Notes: a model not told the origin generated them from the letters alone. Counted from the first letter of the stretch, positions 33,826 to 43,825 are shown. The stretch: DNA of 64,000 bases from Paracidobacterium acidisoli (GCF_003428625.2 NZ_QVQT02000003.1:689017-753016); one strand, 5' to 3'. A program made the numbers and translations.

Positions 33826-36240
33826 TCACCGGTCGTGAGGAATGATCTGCGTCGCAAGCTGAAAGGTGTAATTGCGGCCGGGGTTAGGGAATGCGCCGAA
33901 ATCATTGGTGAATCCACCGCCCGCGCTGGTGTTTGTCATATAGTGGCCGTCGCCCATGTTATAAGAAGAGGCCGTAAAGGTCATCGCCCTGCCGAATAAC
34001 TTAAAGTTGGCTCCGGCGTTGGCGTTCAGATTGGTGTAGTTACTGAACGGATAGTAGGGAAAGTACCCAGGAAGCGCGGGCATGTTGCCGGTCAGAGGGG
34101 TGGTGTACCACCTTGGCCCAACGTAGATCATGTTGAAATCGGCAAAATAAATCTTTTTGCGGAAGTCCAGCTGTCCGTGGACGAAGTGATGCGTTATGCC
34201 AATGTTATTGACGGTGTTGTTTTCCTCGACGTAGCCGTAGCCGGTATTGTATTTGAGCGGTCCATAGACGATGCCGGATACGGAGGAGTCGATGCCGTAC
34301 GTCCAGATATTACCTGCCGGGTTGACGCAATAGGCGATCGGATTGCCGGCGGCGTTGTTCAGGACGTAAGAACCCGCAGGAAAACCGGGGCAGCCTGTGG
34401 CCTGGGTGAAGGCATTGGAGGTGTTGTAGCCATAGGGCGCAAGATTGATTTCGAGATGCCGGCTGATCTTGTAGTCGGCGCTGATCTCGGCACGCTGCTG
34501 GGACTGAGCAGCCAGCTGCGCGCCCGAAACCGTCACATAGCCGGATGGGGGCTGAGATTGTACGAAGCCGTAGCGTGTACCGAGGCTCAGTTTGTCAGTC
34601 GCCTGATAAATGGCTCCAGCAGTGAAGGTGTAGAACGTTGGAACCCAGACGTCGATCTTTGAAGTTCCTCCCAGTGGCCAGCCATGATGCAACTTGTCTC
34701 CGCGAATGCCGGCATCGAAATCCAGCCGTTTGCCTGGCACCTTGAATTCATCCTGCACGTACCAGCTGTATAACGCATCGTCGACACGATCCTCGGCAAC
34801 GCCGGTTTTGGATTTGGCGTTGGCTCTGGGCGCGATTCCATTCGGAGCAATGAATTTGATGGCCTGTCCGCCTCCGGTGACGCAGTTCCCGCTGAAACAG
34901 TAGGTATGCTGCAGGTCCAGATTCGCCTCGGTATTGTCCTGCGAACCGTACGACAGGGTCGGCGACAAAATATGCGAATTATAAAACCCATACTGCAGCA
35001 CCGTGCGGTTGTTTGCATTCCAGGGCCGCGATACGTTCAGGTTGTACAGGTCCATGTCATCGGGGTTAAAGTAGCCCGACGCCGGCGCAGGCGTATTTAC
35101 GACCGACCAGTCGTATGCCGTGCCGGTCCAGTGCGGAGCTACATAGATAGGAGATTCGTCATCGCGATAACCGCGGCTGCCGAGGTACAGAAACTCGACA
35201 TTCAGCTTGTCGCTGGTATAGCCGCCATGGAAGGTCATCGTGCCGTTGCGCGCTCCCATCGTCCACGATGCGCTCGGGGCTCCCTGGGTGGTGTAATAAG
35301 TGTAGGCGACGCGATAGTCCCAGTTGCCGCTCCTCGAACCCGTATAGGCATGCCCCATCGCGGTCTCCCAGTTGCCGCCGCTGGAAACAAATCCCGCTTC
35401 CGGCGAGGAGGAGCGCCTGGTCTTGATGACGATGAAGCCCTGGATACCGACATTCGAAGAGCCGGTGGAGCTGACACTCGCCTCAAAAGACATGAGCGGT
35501 CCAATTGAGAGCGCCGTGGCATTGCGCACGATGGTCATCGACTCGATCAACTGAACCGGAAACAAGGCCAGCTGACGGGCCACCTGTGTGAGGTAGACGC
35601 CATCGATAACTACCAGAACAGCGCCTCCGCGCAGGGTCACACTGTTGGGATACTGCCGTCCCTGATAATCCACTTCCATGCCTGGCACAGTTTGCAAAAC
35701 ATCGAGGACCGTATTCGGATGTAAGGCTTCGATGTCCCGGGCGGTGAAGACAATGTCCTGGCTCTTCACTCCCTCCACCAAACCTGTCAGCGCCGCCGGC
35801 TGAGTCTTCAGATCCGACGGCAACGCCCTTACGTTGACCGACTGGCTGGCGTTTTCCAGCTCCAGCCTGACGTCCTGCGTGACGGCCGCGGAAGCGCCCA
35901 CCTCGATGCCGCGGAGCTGAACGGCCTTGAAGCCGCTCACCTGGACATCGATGTCATACTCGCCGGCGGCCAGGCCCTGAACCTGGTAGTTGCCCTCCGT
36001 ATCGGTGCGGACGTTATAGACCTCTTTGGTTGCGAGATTGGTGATCCTGACTGAAGTATCTGCAACCGGCGCCCCGCTGGGATCGGTGACCAGCCCGCTT
36101 ACCCTGGCGCTCTGCGCAAAAGCAAAGGAGGGAAGCGCGAGAAGAATGCATACAAAGATGCCCAGTGCAGACGCTGAGAGAAACCGCCTGCGAGTGGCTT
36201 TGTCACGACAGAGGGTACCTGAACCGCTCAGGAGATGCAT
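33826..36240 (-). CDS. TonB-dependent receptor for a metal chelate
   Basis: About 804 residues. After the signal peptide (to AFAQ) come a carboxypeptidase-regulatory-like domain ('RVSGLVTDPSGAPVADTSV'), a plug domain with 'ALHPNTVLDVLQTVPGMEV' and 'VTLRGGAVLVVIDGVYL', and a 22-strand-type barrel to the C-terminus. It is smaller than the Oar-type receptors elsewhere in the window and more like classic siderophore/cobalamin receptors. It heads the minus-strand operon with permease, ATPase, binding protein and monooxygenase. The frame is open to 36450, but the ATG at 36240 directly precedes the signal peptide. No Fur box or cobalamin riboswitch was recognised upstream. Confidence 0.88.
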   Translation of the reverse strand: MHLLSGSGTLCRDKATRRRFLSASALGIFVCILLALPSFAFAQSARVSGLVTDPSGAPVADTSVRITNLATKEVYNVRTDTEGNYQVQGLAAGEYDIDVQVSGFKAVQLRGIEVGASAAVTQDVRLELENASQSVNVRALPSDLKTQPAALTGLVEGVKSQDIVFTARDIEALHPNTVLDVLQTVPGMEVDYQGRQYPNSVTLRGGAVLVVIDGVYLTQVARQLALFPVQLIESMTIVRNATALSIGPLMSFEASVSSTGSSNVGIQGFIVIKTRRSSSPEAGFVSSGGNWETAMGHAYTGSRSGNWDYRVAYTYYTTQGAPSASWTMGARNGTMTFHGGYTSDKLNVEFLYLGSRGYRDDESPIYVAPHWTGTAYDWSVVNTPAPASGYFNPDDMDLYNLNVSRPWNANNRTVLQYGFYNSHILSPTLSYGSQDNTEANLDLQHTYCFSGNCVTGGGQAIKFIAPNGIAPRANAKSKTGVAEDRVDDALYSWYVQDEFKVPGKRLDFDAGIRGDKLHHGWPLGGTSKIDVWVPTFYTFTAGAIYQATDKLSLGTRYGFVQSQPPSGYVTVSGAQLAAQSQQRAEISADYKISRHLEINLAPYGYNTSNAFTQATGCPGFPAGSYVLNNAAGNPIAYCVNPAGNIWTYGIDSSVSGIVYGPLKYNTGYGYVEENNTVNNIGITHHFVHGQLDFRKKIYFADFNMIYVGPRWYTTPLTGNMPALPGYFPYYPFSNYTNLNANAGANFKLFGRAMTFTASSYNMGDGHYMTNTSAGGGFTNDFGAFPNPGRNYTFQLATQIIPHDR

Positions 36241-36962
36241 ACGTGATCTTACCTTTCGTGCTGTGTCTGGCTTTGACTGGAAATGTTTTGAGGCCAATGC
36301 TTGTCCTGACCGTGTCTGAGGGCTGCACCGCTCTCTCGCTGCAGATTCGTTCGCCACAACCAAAGTATTTGCCGGAGTCGGCGTCCACCTGTGACGACGG
36401 TCACGCGAGAAACGGAACGGCAGTTGCTGCGCAGACCTGATTTGAGACACTTTCCGGTGTTATGTTTGCCGATTCGAGCAACCATTGCTTTTATCCGGGA
36501 AATGAGCGAAGGCCAAAGGCAGAAACAGGTGCAATATTGATGATTCGTGCGCTGACAAGATAAGAATCCCTCCCGAGTGGTTCGACTGAAGAAGTCAGTC
36601 ATTCGCGCAGACGCAATTTCGCGCCCGGCCTGAAAAAGCTCTTCGTCCTGGAAGGATATTGCGGCGTCCTACAAGCGGGTGGTAGGAGCTTTTCGAGAGG
36701 GCCAGCATTTCTTCACCGGGGAAGAAACAGCCCTCAGCTCGCAAATAATGCCAGCCAATCGCTTTATAACGGAATCGAAAGGAAAATGCAATGTGCAGTC
36801 ATCCGGATCGGTTGCAAAGCTGCACCCACTCTGTTGACTGTGGAAGGCGTTATCCAACACGGATTTCGCGTCATTCAGTGCCTGTGCGCTGGAAAGACCT
36901 GTCGGGAGCTCTGCCAAACAGATGGTCGGTTTCAGACAGGCTCATCGAGAATGCAACCGGCT
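36241..36962. promoter_or_regulatory. promoter region of the chelate-uptake operon
   Basis: About 720 bases without a supported gene. A CRP/FNR-like dyad TGTGA-N6-TCAC(G) lies at 36390-36405, about 150 bases upstream of the receptor start. No B12-box or T-box-like element was seen. Small frames here (e.g. minus 36669-36917) have no credible start or family pattern. Confidence 0.3.
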
Positions 36963-38111
36963 CTACCAATAGACGGCTGCCAGCACCTCAGGCGCGAAAT
37001 CCCGCGACTGCGTGTGGCGGTAGCAGATCACGATCTGGAGGTTTTTCTGCGGCCAGTTGTCTGGCGCGTCCCTGAGCATGGCGGCGAGCGAATCGCGGCT
37101 CATCAGCGCGAGGCCGCTGGTATGCGTGCTGAGACTGCTCGAACCGGCGATGGCGATCACTCCCGGGCCATATTGCGAATGCACCAGACGGGTAATCACC
37201 GCGTAGTCGAGGGCCGCATGCGTCGCGTCCGGCCTCTCCGAGACCTCCCAGAATCGCGTAGCGTCCTGCTGGTCGCGAATTACCGGCCTGCCGTCGACTA
37301 TCGCATACCGAAAGCGGAAGCTGTTCGTGAGTTTTGCCGTCCAGAGATTTGTTCCGGAGCTGCCGATCAGCACGGCCGGCGCTTCGCGCAGATCGCTCTC
37401 CGAGAGATCGGAGGTGATGGCCATGCGTGTCGGCTGCCCGATATGCGAGAGCATATCCTGCACGCGCAGCGCGAGGTTCGAGTCTCCGCTCACCGCCGAT
37501 GGGGGGCTGATGGCATAGGCGTTTGGTTTCGAGGTGCAGAGGATCGTTTTCTTCGCCGAGCGCACCGGCTTCCAGAAACTCTCGACGACGGAGCTGCGTG
37601 CATGCACGAAGGCCCAGGCCGCGAGGGCGACGGCCATCACCAGGCACAGACCGACGGCGGCAAAGACGAGCCTGAGCGGCATTCGCCAGACCGGCCTGGA
37701 TAACTCTGCCGGCTGCGCAGCAGGCGGCAGCTCCACGCTGCGCTGGTCGATCGAAGGAACATACGTGCCGGGCGTGAGCGTAATGACCACCGGGCGCATC
37801 GGGTGGGCGGCATGGTGATAGCGAGCGAGACGGCGTCTGGTTTCGAGCGCGGTCACGCGGACGATCGCATCCGCACCGGTATCGTAGTCGGGGCTGCGTC
37901 CGAAGAGCGCGATCCCGAGCGTGCGCTCCTTCAGCGAATCGGCCGTGCCGGCGTAGAAGGCCTCGACGATATGGCGGAGAAAAGCCTGGCACCGCTGGCT
38001 GCCGCGGAACTCCTCGCTGGCAAGAATCGAGTCAAGCTCTGCGCGAACATCCGTTGGAATCGACGCTCCATCCAGATGAATCTCGTGCATACCTTGCATT
38101 GCGGATGACAT
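36963..38111 (-). CDS. single-pass membrane regulator, copy 1, paired with Oar-type receptor
   Basis: A 382-residue protein. The cytoplasmic N-terminal domain (about 20-120) contains 'FLRHIVEAF', 'LKERTLGIALFGRSPDYDT' and 'DAIVRVTALETRRRLARYH'. This domain is also known fused to TPR or adenylate-cyclase modules in other bacteria and is probably DNA- or protein-binding. One transmembrane helix lies at about 147-170. The outer domain (about 175-382) shares 'APVLIGSSGTNLW', 'DYAVITRLV' and a closing 'LQIVICY...AAVYW' with the two other copies in the window. It is divergent from the receptor at 38630. By architecture (ToxR/CadC-like) it could sense a periplasmic signal and regulate that receptor, which is inference. 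Confidence 0.75.
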   Translation of the reverse strand: MSSAMQGMHEIHLDGASIPTDVRAELDSILASEEFRGSQRCQAFLRHIVEAFYAGTADSLKERTLGIALFGRSPDYDTGADAIVRVTALETRRRLARYHHAAHPMRPVVITLTPGTYVPSIDQRSVELPPAAQPAELSRPVWRMPLRLVFAAVGLCLVMAVALAAWAFVHARSSVVESFWKPVRSAKKTILCTSKPNAYAISPPSAVSGDSNLALRVQDMLSHIGQPTRMAITSDLSESDLREAPAVLIGSSGTNLWTAKLTNSFRFRYAIVDGRPVIRDQQDATRFWEVSERPDATHAALDYAVITRLVHSQYGPGVIAIAGSSSLSTHTSGLALMSRDSLAAMLRDAPDNWPQKNLQIVICYRHTQSRDFAPEVLAAVYW

Positions 38112-38629
38112 TTCAATCCCTGGTCGCTTTGCAGCTACCGTGAAGGCGAGCGTCAGAAGACTTCCTCATGGGCGGCAGACCTGCGCGGCCACCGAGGATC
38201 TCAAATATATCTGCTGGACTCGACTGTCTCAGATTTTAAAGCCCGGATGACTGAGGCTTGATGAAGCCGGGGCGAAATGGGCCGCATTTTAGTGAATATT
38301 CTGTGACAGAGGCAGGTTACAGGCTCAGTAAGCGACGTTAAAGGCTCCCAAACAGGCCCCGATACCAGCGTTGAATCGAGGTTTGCCGACGTCCGAGGCT
38401 GTTTTCACCTCGTCACTCCTGCTGCGCAGCCTAACTGTTTGAAACGTTTCTCGCCTGCCAGCGGATGGCTACCGTCAAATCACGAATGCCGGCGCCCATT
38501 CCCCTCTGGGCGCGGGAGCCGCGCAGCAGACGGCTTCCGAAGGCAAAGTCTGACGATGCGATGATGCCCGGAGGGATCTCTCCAGGGCGCAACGGAACCT
38601 GAACAGAGCAGTTTTTTAAAGGAGTGTGA
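38112..38629. promoter_or_regulatory. divergent control region, regulator 1 / receptor 1
   Basis: No gene is supported in 518 bases. A perfect dyad GAAACGTTTC at 38441-38450, inside TTTGAAACGTTTCTC, has the central CpG and arms typical of LacI-family operators. It lies about 180 bases upstream of the receptor ATG. No LacI-family gene is present in the window. Confidence 0.45.
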
Positions 38630-41600
38630 ATGATGCGATGGGATCTGTCTGCCTTAACAGGTAAGACCCGGTTGCGATGGTCCGGGAGAGTGCAAGCAGG
38701 CCTTTGTGTGATGTTGCTCCTGTCGGCAGCTACTTTGCACGCACAGGAGTTCCGCGCCGCCATGATCGGCACGGTTACGGACAATCAGGGAAGGATCGTG
38801 GTCCATGCATCGGTCGAGGTGCGCGACGTTGCGACCGGAACAGTAACGAACACGATCACAGATAAGGACGGCGACTTCGAGGTGCGCTCCCTCATTCCGG
38901 ACACCTATGACCTTACCGTCGAGTCGCCGGGCTTCGAGCGCTTCCTCCAGCGAGGTCTCACCCTCGAGGTGGGCTCGCATCCTTCCGTGAAAGTCGTGTT
39001 ACATCCGGGCACGGTGTCGCAGCAGGTGGTGGTGAACTCCGACGCGCCGCTGCTTGAGACGACGACAACGGTCATCGGTTCGACGATCACGGCCAAAGAC
39101 GTGGAAGACCTTCCCCTGAACGGCAGAACGCCGATCATGCTCGCTCAGCTGGGCGTGGGCGTGGCCAGCACGGACGGTCCGGGGCAGTATCGCCCCTTTG
39201 ATAACGCCGGAGCGGTGTCGATTTCGATTGCAGGTACCCCCGACGAAAGTACTGAGGTGCTGCTGGACGGCTCGCCTGACACCGACAATCTGCTCAAGCT
39301 GGCCTACAGCCCGCCGCAGGACATCGTGAAGTCGGTGACCTCGCATGTTTTCCAGACCGACGCGGGATATGGGCACTCGGGCGGCGGCATCATGAACCAG
39401 ATCACCAAAGGCGGCAGCAACCAGTTTCATGGCTCGCTCTATGAGTACAACCAGAGCGCAGTGCTGGCCTCGAACGATTACTTTTCGGACCGCACCGGCA
39501 CGCCGAAGGAGAACGACCACTATAACCAGTATGGACTGAGCATCAGCGGTCCGGTGATCCTGCCGAAGATATTCAACGGCCACAACAAGCTCTTCTTCCT
39601 CTTCGGATGGGAAGGCATTCGCGACCAGCAGCCGGCGTCCGGGTACCTCACGGTTCCGACGGATGCGGAGCGCAAGGGAGATTTTTCCGCCCTGCTGGGG
39701 CTCAATCCGGCGACGGTGATCTACGACCCGACAACTGCGGTCCAGAATGCGAACGGAAGCATCACCCGTACCGCATTCAGCGGAAACGTCATTCCCACCA
39801 CCAGCATCAACCCGATCGCCAGCAAGCTGATGACGTTCTATCCGGAACCGAACACTGCCGGCGCGGCGGACGGCTCACTGAATTACTTCACGAAGTTTCC
39901 GAGCAAAGACCTCTACGACAACGAATTCGGCAGGCTCGACGTCAACCTGGGTTCGCGCGACAGCCTGTTCGTCGACATGCGGCACAGCCTGCGTAATCAG
40001 GTGACGAGCAACTTCCTTCATAATGACGCGACGGGCTTCTCGCTGGCGCGTGAGAACTACGGCGGGACGGTGGATAACGTCTACACCATCAACCCAACAA
40101 CGGTAGCCGATGTACGCGCGAACTGGACCCGCTACGAAAACTCAGACGACACGCCGACGGATGGTGACGACCCGACGCAGCTCGGCTTCCCCGGCTACCT
40201 GAGCTCGACCAGCACGCTGAAGCAGTATCCGTCGATCCAGTTCACCGGATGCAACTCGACGTCGGCAACCTTTGCCTGCCTGTTCTCGCCGGCTCACGAA
40301 TCGCAGGCTCAGTGGACGGAGAGCTATCAGCTCTTCGGAGACGTCTCGACACTGTGGCACGGACACTCGCTGACCATCGGAGTGGACACGCGTCAGTACC
40401 GCTACTCGGCCATCAACTATAACTATCCGGACGGCGAGTTCGCCTTCAGCTCGAACTTCACCAAGCAGTCCAGCAGCGCCACCCCGGCTACGCTGGGACC
40501 GGATCTCGCTGCGCTGCTCCTCGGTCTGCCCAGCTCCGGCGACTATGACAAAAATATCTTCACCGCCACGCATAACAATTACCTGGGGCTCTTCGTGCAG
40601 GACGACTGGCGCGTCGCGCGCAATCTGGTGGTGAACCTCGGCCTGCGCTTCGATCACGACTTCCCGCTCTACGAACGCCACGATCGCGCCATCAACGGCT
40701 TCGATCCATCTATCGTCACGCCGCTTGCGGCCAAAGCCGAGACCGCCTACAACAAGAACCCGATCGCACAGATTCCCGCCGGTCAGTTTGCCGTTCCCGG
40801 AGGCGTCACCTTCGCGGACAGCGCACGGCCGCAGATATATAACACCCCATCGAAGATCTTCAGCCCGCGCGTCGGGTTTGCGTGGACTCCGGACTATCTG
40901 CGCGGCAAGACCGTGGTCAGCGGCGCGTACTCGATCTTTGTCGCGCCGATCATGGTCCAGGCAGATCTGAACACAGACGGCTACAGCGCATCCACAACCT
41001 ATGTAGCCACGAACAATAACTACCTCACCTCTGCAGCGAACCTGAGCGATCCATTCCCGAGCGGGTTTACTCAGCCTACAGGAAACACTCTTGGGGCCTC
41101 GACCTACCAGGGCAAGGCGATGACCTTCCTCAACGAGAACATTCACAACCCCTATTCGTCGCGCTATGCGCTGACGATCCAGCAGCAGCTCGCGAAGAAC
41201 CTTTCTCTTCAGCTCTCTTATATGGGAGCGCAGTATGTAAAGCTGCTGGTCTCCGATACACAAATCAATGCGATCCCGAGGCAGTATCTGGCGACCGGGC
41301 AGACGCGCAACAACACGGTGATCAGCCTTCTCTCGTCCAGTGTGGCGAACCCCTTCGCCGGGCTGCTCACCGGAACGACCCTGAATGGCACCACGGTCAG
41401 CCGCTCGCAGCTGCTGGCTCCGTATCCGCAATATCCCGTGTCGTCCGGTCTGGACATGCAGCAGAAGAGCAACGGCACGAGCAACTACAACTCGCTCAAC
41501 GCAGCGCTGACGTATCGCTCGTCTCGCGGGCTCTCCGGCTTTGTGCACTACACATGGTCGCGCACGATCGATCAGAACTCGCTGCTGAACGCAACCGATC

Positions 41601-42151
41601 TGCACTACGAGAAGCGCATTTCACCCTTTGACTATCCGCATCATTTTGTCATCGCGGGCACATACACGCTGCCGTATGCGACGCTGGGAGGACAGGGCGC
41701 CACAAGCCACCTGATGCACTCCACGCTGGGAGGCTGGGCGGTCAGCGCGATCTATACCGCGCAGTCCGGGTCGCCGCTCCAATGGGGCAACCTTATCTAC
41801 TACGGCGGTTCGCTGAAGCTGAATCCGCGAGATACAACCACGCCGGCATTCGACACCACGCAGTTCAACACGATATCGAGCCAGCAGCTCGGCAATAACA
41901 TCCGCACCTTCCACTCGACATTCTCCAAATGGCGGCAGGACGGCATCAACAACCTCGACATGGCGCTGGCCAAGCAGTTCAGGTTCACCGAACGCTATCT
42001 GCTTGAATTTCGCGCCGAAGCCTTCAACCTGCCGAATCACCCCACGTTCGGCACACCCAACCTTACTCCGACGAGCTCGTCCTTCGGTCTCATCACCTCG
42101 CAGTACAACACGCAGCGCATCGTGCAGGTCTCCGGACACATTCGCTTCTGA
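38630..42151 (+). CDS. Oar-type TonB-dependent receptor, copy 1
   Basis: An 1,173-residue outer-membrane transporter. After the signal peptide (to LHAQ, residue 39) come a carboxypeptidase-regulatory-like domain (about 45-125, 'IGTVTDNQGRIVVHASVEV'), a plug (about 130-270, 'ITAKDVEDLPLNGRTP', 'QITKGGSNQFHGSLYE') and a long barrel ending in aromatic 'VSGHIRF'. Such proteins import large substrates such as oligosaccharides in acidobacteria. The ATG pair at 38630 follows AAAGGAG. The gene is divergent from membrane regulator 1 and is followed by a GH28-like enzyme and two more hydrolases, suggesting a pectin-derived ligand. Confidence 0.9.
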   Translation: MMRWDLSALTGKTRLRWSGRVQAGLCVMLLLSAATLHAQEFRAAMIGTVTDNQGRIVVHASVEVRDVATGTVTNTITDKDGDFEVRSLIPDTYDLTVESPGFERFLQRGLTLEVGSHPSVKVVLHPGTVSQQVVVNSDAPLLETTTTVIGSTITAKDVEDLPLNGRTPIMLAQLGVGVASTDGPGQYRPFDNAGAVSISIAGTPDESTEVLLDGSPDTDNLLKLAYSPPQDIVKSVTSHVFQTDAGYGHSGGGIMNQITKGGSNQFHGSLYEYNQSAVLASNDYFSDRTGTPKENDHYNQYGLSISGPVILPKIFNGHNKLFFLFGWEGIRDQQPASGYLTVPTDAERKGDFSALLGLNPATVIYDPTTAVQNANGSITRTAFSGNVIPTTSINPIASKLMTFYPEPNTAGAADGSLNYFTKFPSKDLYDNEFGRLDVNLGSRDSLFVDMRHSLRNQVTSNFLHNDATGFSLARENYGGTVDNVYTINPTTVADVRANWTRYENSDDTPTDGDDPTQLGFPGYLSSTSTLKQYPSIQFTGCNSTSATFACLFSPAHESQAQWTESYQLFGDVSTLWHGHSLTIGVDTRQYRYSAINYNYPDGEFAFSSNFTKQSSSATPATLGPDLAALLLGLPSSGDYDKNIFTATHNNYLGLFVQDDWRVARNLVVNLGLRFDHDFPLYERHDRAINGFDPSIVTPLAAKAETAYNKNPIAQIPAGQFAVPGGVTFADSARPQIYNTPSKIFSPRVGFAWTPDYLRGKTVVSGAYSIFVAPIMVQADLNTDGYSASTTYVATNNNYLTSAANLSDPFPSGFTQPTGNTLGASTYQGKAMTFLNENIHNPYSSRYALTIQQQLAKNLSLQLSYMGAQYVKLLVSDTQINAIPRQYLATGQTRNNTVISLLSSSVANPFAGLLTGTTLNGTTVSRSQLLAPYPQYPVSSGLDMQQKSNGTSNYNSLNAALTYRSSRGLSGFVHYTWSRTIDQNSLLNATDLHYEKRISPFDYPHHFVIAGTYTLPYATLGGQGATSHLMHSTLGGWAVSAIYTAQSGSPLQWGNLIYYGGSLKLNPRDTTTPAFDTTQFNTISSQQLGNNIRTFHSTFSKWRQDGINNLDMALAKQFRFTERYLLEFRAEAFNLPNHPTFGTPNLTPTSSSFGLITSQYNTQRIVQVSGHIRF

Positions 42152-42165
42152 CCGGCGACCCTCGG

Positions 42166-42202
42166 CAAGGCCGACCGGACTCCGGCGGCCTTGTCCCCTT
42201 TT
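42166..42202 (+). terminator. hairpin terminator after receptor 1
   Basis: CAAGGCCG (42166-42173) pairs with CGGCCTTG (42186-42193), and CCGG-ACT-CCGG inside the loop extends the stem. TCCCCTTTT follows. It starts 15 bases after the stop codon and may be a partial attenuator, because the GH28-like gene begins 28 bases after the T run. Confidence 0.6.
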
Positions 42203-42229
42203 ATGTTTCGGAACAGAGAAAGCAGCCGC

Positions 42230-43825
42230 ATGATCTGGAACCGCAGAGAATGGCTACGCGGCGCAGGGCTCTCCGCCGCATCAGCCATCGGTCAGGACCG
42301 TTTCCTGAACGGAGAAACAATTGCCGCACGCCCTGAGGCGCAGGCGGAGAACGTCGGGCTCTTCCACGCGCGGTCATTCGGCGCTCGCGCCGACGGTATT
42401 TCGAGCGACACTGCCGCGCTGCAGGCGGCCATCGACGCCGCGCATGAAAAAGGTGGCGGCACCGTCTACCTCGCCGCCGGCCGATATCTCAGCGGGACGC
42501 TCCGCCTGCGCAGCAGCGTCTCGTTGTGGATCGACAACGGAGCCACGCTGGTGATGAGCGCCTCGCGCGAAGATTTTCCAGCAGCCGATGATGCTTCCTC
42601 CGCGGCAGACAGACCCGAGAGTAATGAGACCTCGCGCGCTCTGCTGCTGGGCGACGGCGTGCACAACATTGCCGTGTACGGCGAAGGCGAGATCGAAGGC
42701 AACCGCAGCCGCCGTGGCGGACCGAAGCCGGTCTTTCTGCGGGACTCGAGCGGGATCGCGCTCCGCGGCATCACCTTTCGCAACGCGCCGAACTACACGG
42801 TAAGCCTCTTCCGCTGCCGCCGCGCAGTGATCGAAGGCGTCACCATTCTCAACGGCTATGCCGACGGCATCGATCTCGACTGTTGCCGTGAAGTGCGCGT
42901 CTCCGGCTGCATGGTCGAGTCGGTCGACGATGCCATCTGCCTCAAGGCCAGCCGGCCCTCGTCCGCGCAGGGCGTTACGGAGCAGATCGCGATCTCCGAC
43001 TGCATGCTGCGCACCGCGAGTATTCACTTCAAGTGCGGCACGGAAAGCTGCGGAGACTTCCGCGCCATCGCTGTCTCGAACTGCACGTTCGAGGGAGGCA
43101 TGGGACTTCGCCACGGCAACCCCGGCATCGCTCTCTATACGGTGGATGGCGGAAACCTCGAAGACATTGCCATCTCGAACATCGTGATGCGCGATGTGGC
43201 GACTCCCTTCGCGATCATGCTGGGCAACCGCGATGCATGGCAACTCGGCCGCGGCCCAGGGCTGCTGCGCGGTGTGCGCATCAGTAACGTGATCGCCAGC
43301 GGCACACGGTTTCCGAGCATCATCGCGGGGCTTCCGGGCCGGCCCGTCACCGGGATTCATTTCTCCGATATGACCGTGCGCATGACCCAGACCAGAATGG
43401 CGCCGAGCGCCGCGCAGGAAGAGAGCACAGGGATTCCCGAAAACCCTGCGCATTATCCTGAGCCGAACATGTTTGGGCCACTCCCCGCGTTCGGCCTCTA
43501 CCTGCGGCATCTCGCCGAGGCGGAGTTTCGCCACATACGCTTCTTCGCGGAAGATGCCGTCTCTCTACCGGCGATTGCCGGCGATGACCTTGACGGCCTC
43601 TACCTGGAGCTGCTGTCCACCCACGAGGGCAGCGTCGCGCGGCTGCATGCTTTGCGCAACTCCTTTCTGGAGATCATTGCGTTCGGCAGGCGCAAAGGGC
43701 CGATGCTGCACTTCAGCGGAGATTCCACAGCGGGCGTCTTCTGTCGCACAGGTGGCAGTATCGACACGAAGTCGCAGATCACCCTCGACGCCGATCTCCC
43801 GCCGGGAGCCGTCGAGATTCTCTAA
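42230..43825 (+). CDS. GH28-like polygalacturonase/beta-helix hydrolase, Tat-exported
   Basis: About 531 residues. A Tat-like signal (NRREWLRGAGLSAASA) leads to the pectate-lyase/GH28 opening 'FHARSFGARADGISSDTAALQAAIDAA' and a right-handed parallel beta-helix. The GH28 acid pair is seen in 'ESVDDAICLKAS', with a further Asp in 'GYADGIDLD'. The usual GHG is replaced by 'RHGNPG' and no clear RIK is visible, so it is a divergent member whose substrate may be rhamnogalacturonan or a modified pectin. The ATG at 42230 is chosen because earlier in-frame starts lie in or next to the hairpin that follows the receptor gene. Confidence 0.8.
   Translation: MIWNRREWLRGAGLSAASAIGQDRFLNGETIAARPEAQAENVGLFHARSFGARADGISSDTAALQAAIDAAHEKGGGTVYLAAGRYLSGTLRLRSSVSLWIDNGATLVMSASREDFPAADDASSAADRPESNETSRALLLGDGVHNIAVYGEGEIEGNRSRRGGPKPVFLRDSSGIALRGITFRNAPNYTVSLFRCRRAVIEGVTILNGYADGIDLDCCREVRVSGCMVESVDDAICLKASRPSSAQGVTEQIAISDCMLRTASIHFKCGTESCGDFRAIAVSNCTFEGGMGLRHGNPGIALYTVDGGNLEDIAISNIVMRDVATPFAIMLGNRDAWQLGRGPGLLRGVRISNVIASGTRFPSIIAGLPGRPVTGIHFSDMTVRMTQTRMAPSAAQEESTGIPENPAHYPEPNMFGPLPAFGLYLRHLAEAEFRHIRFFAEDAVSLPAIAGDDLDGLYLELLSTHEGSVARLHALRNSFLEIIAFGRRKGPMLHFSGDSTAGVFCRTGGSIDTKSQITLDADLPPGAVEIL

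Noticed and set aside
32751-33845. 364-codon plus-strand frame opposite the permease
   Set aside because: Composition is His/Gln/Arg-rich, the usual antisense image of a membrane protein gene.
36241-36640. Search for a cobalamin riboswitch ahead of the chelate-uptake operon
   Set aside because: No B12-box-like conserved core was recognised, so substrate specificity stays open.
36669-36917. 82-codon minus-strand frame in the receptor promoter region
   Set aside because: TTG start, no ribosome site, no family pattern.
40142-41605. Long minus-strand frame (487 codons) antisense to receptor 1
   Set aside because: High-GC shadow frame: Arg-rich, no domain, no ribosome site, fully opposite a clearly coding receptor.
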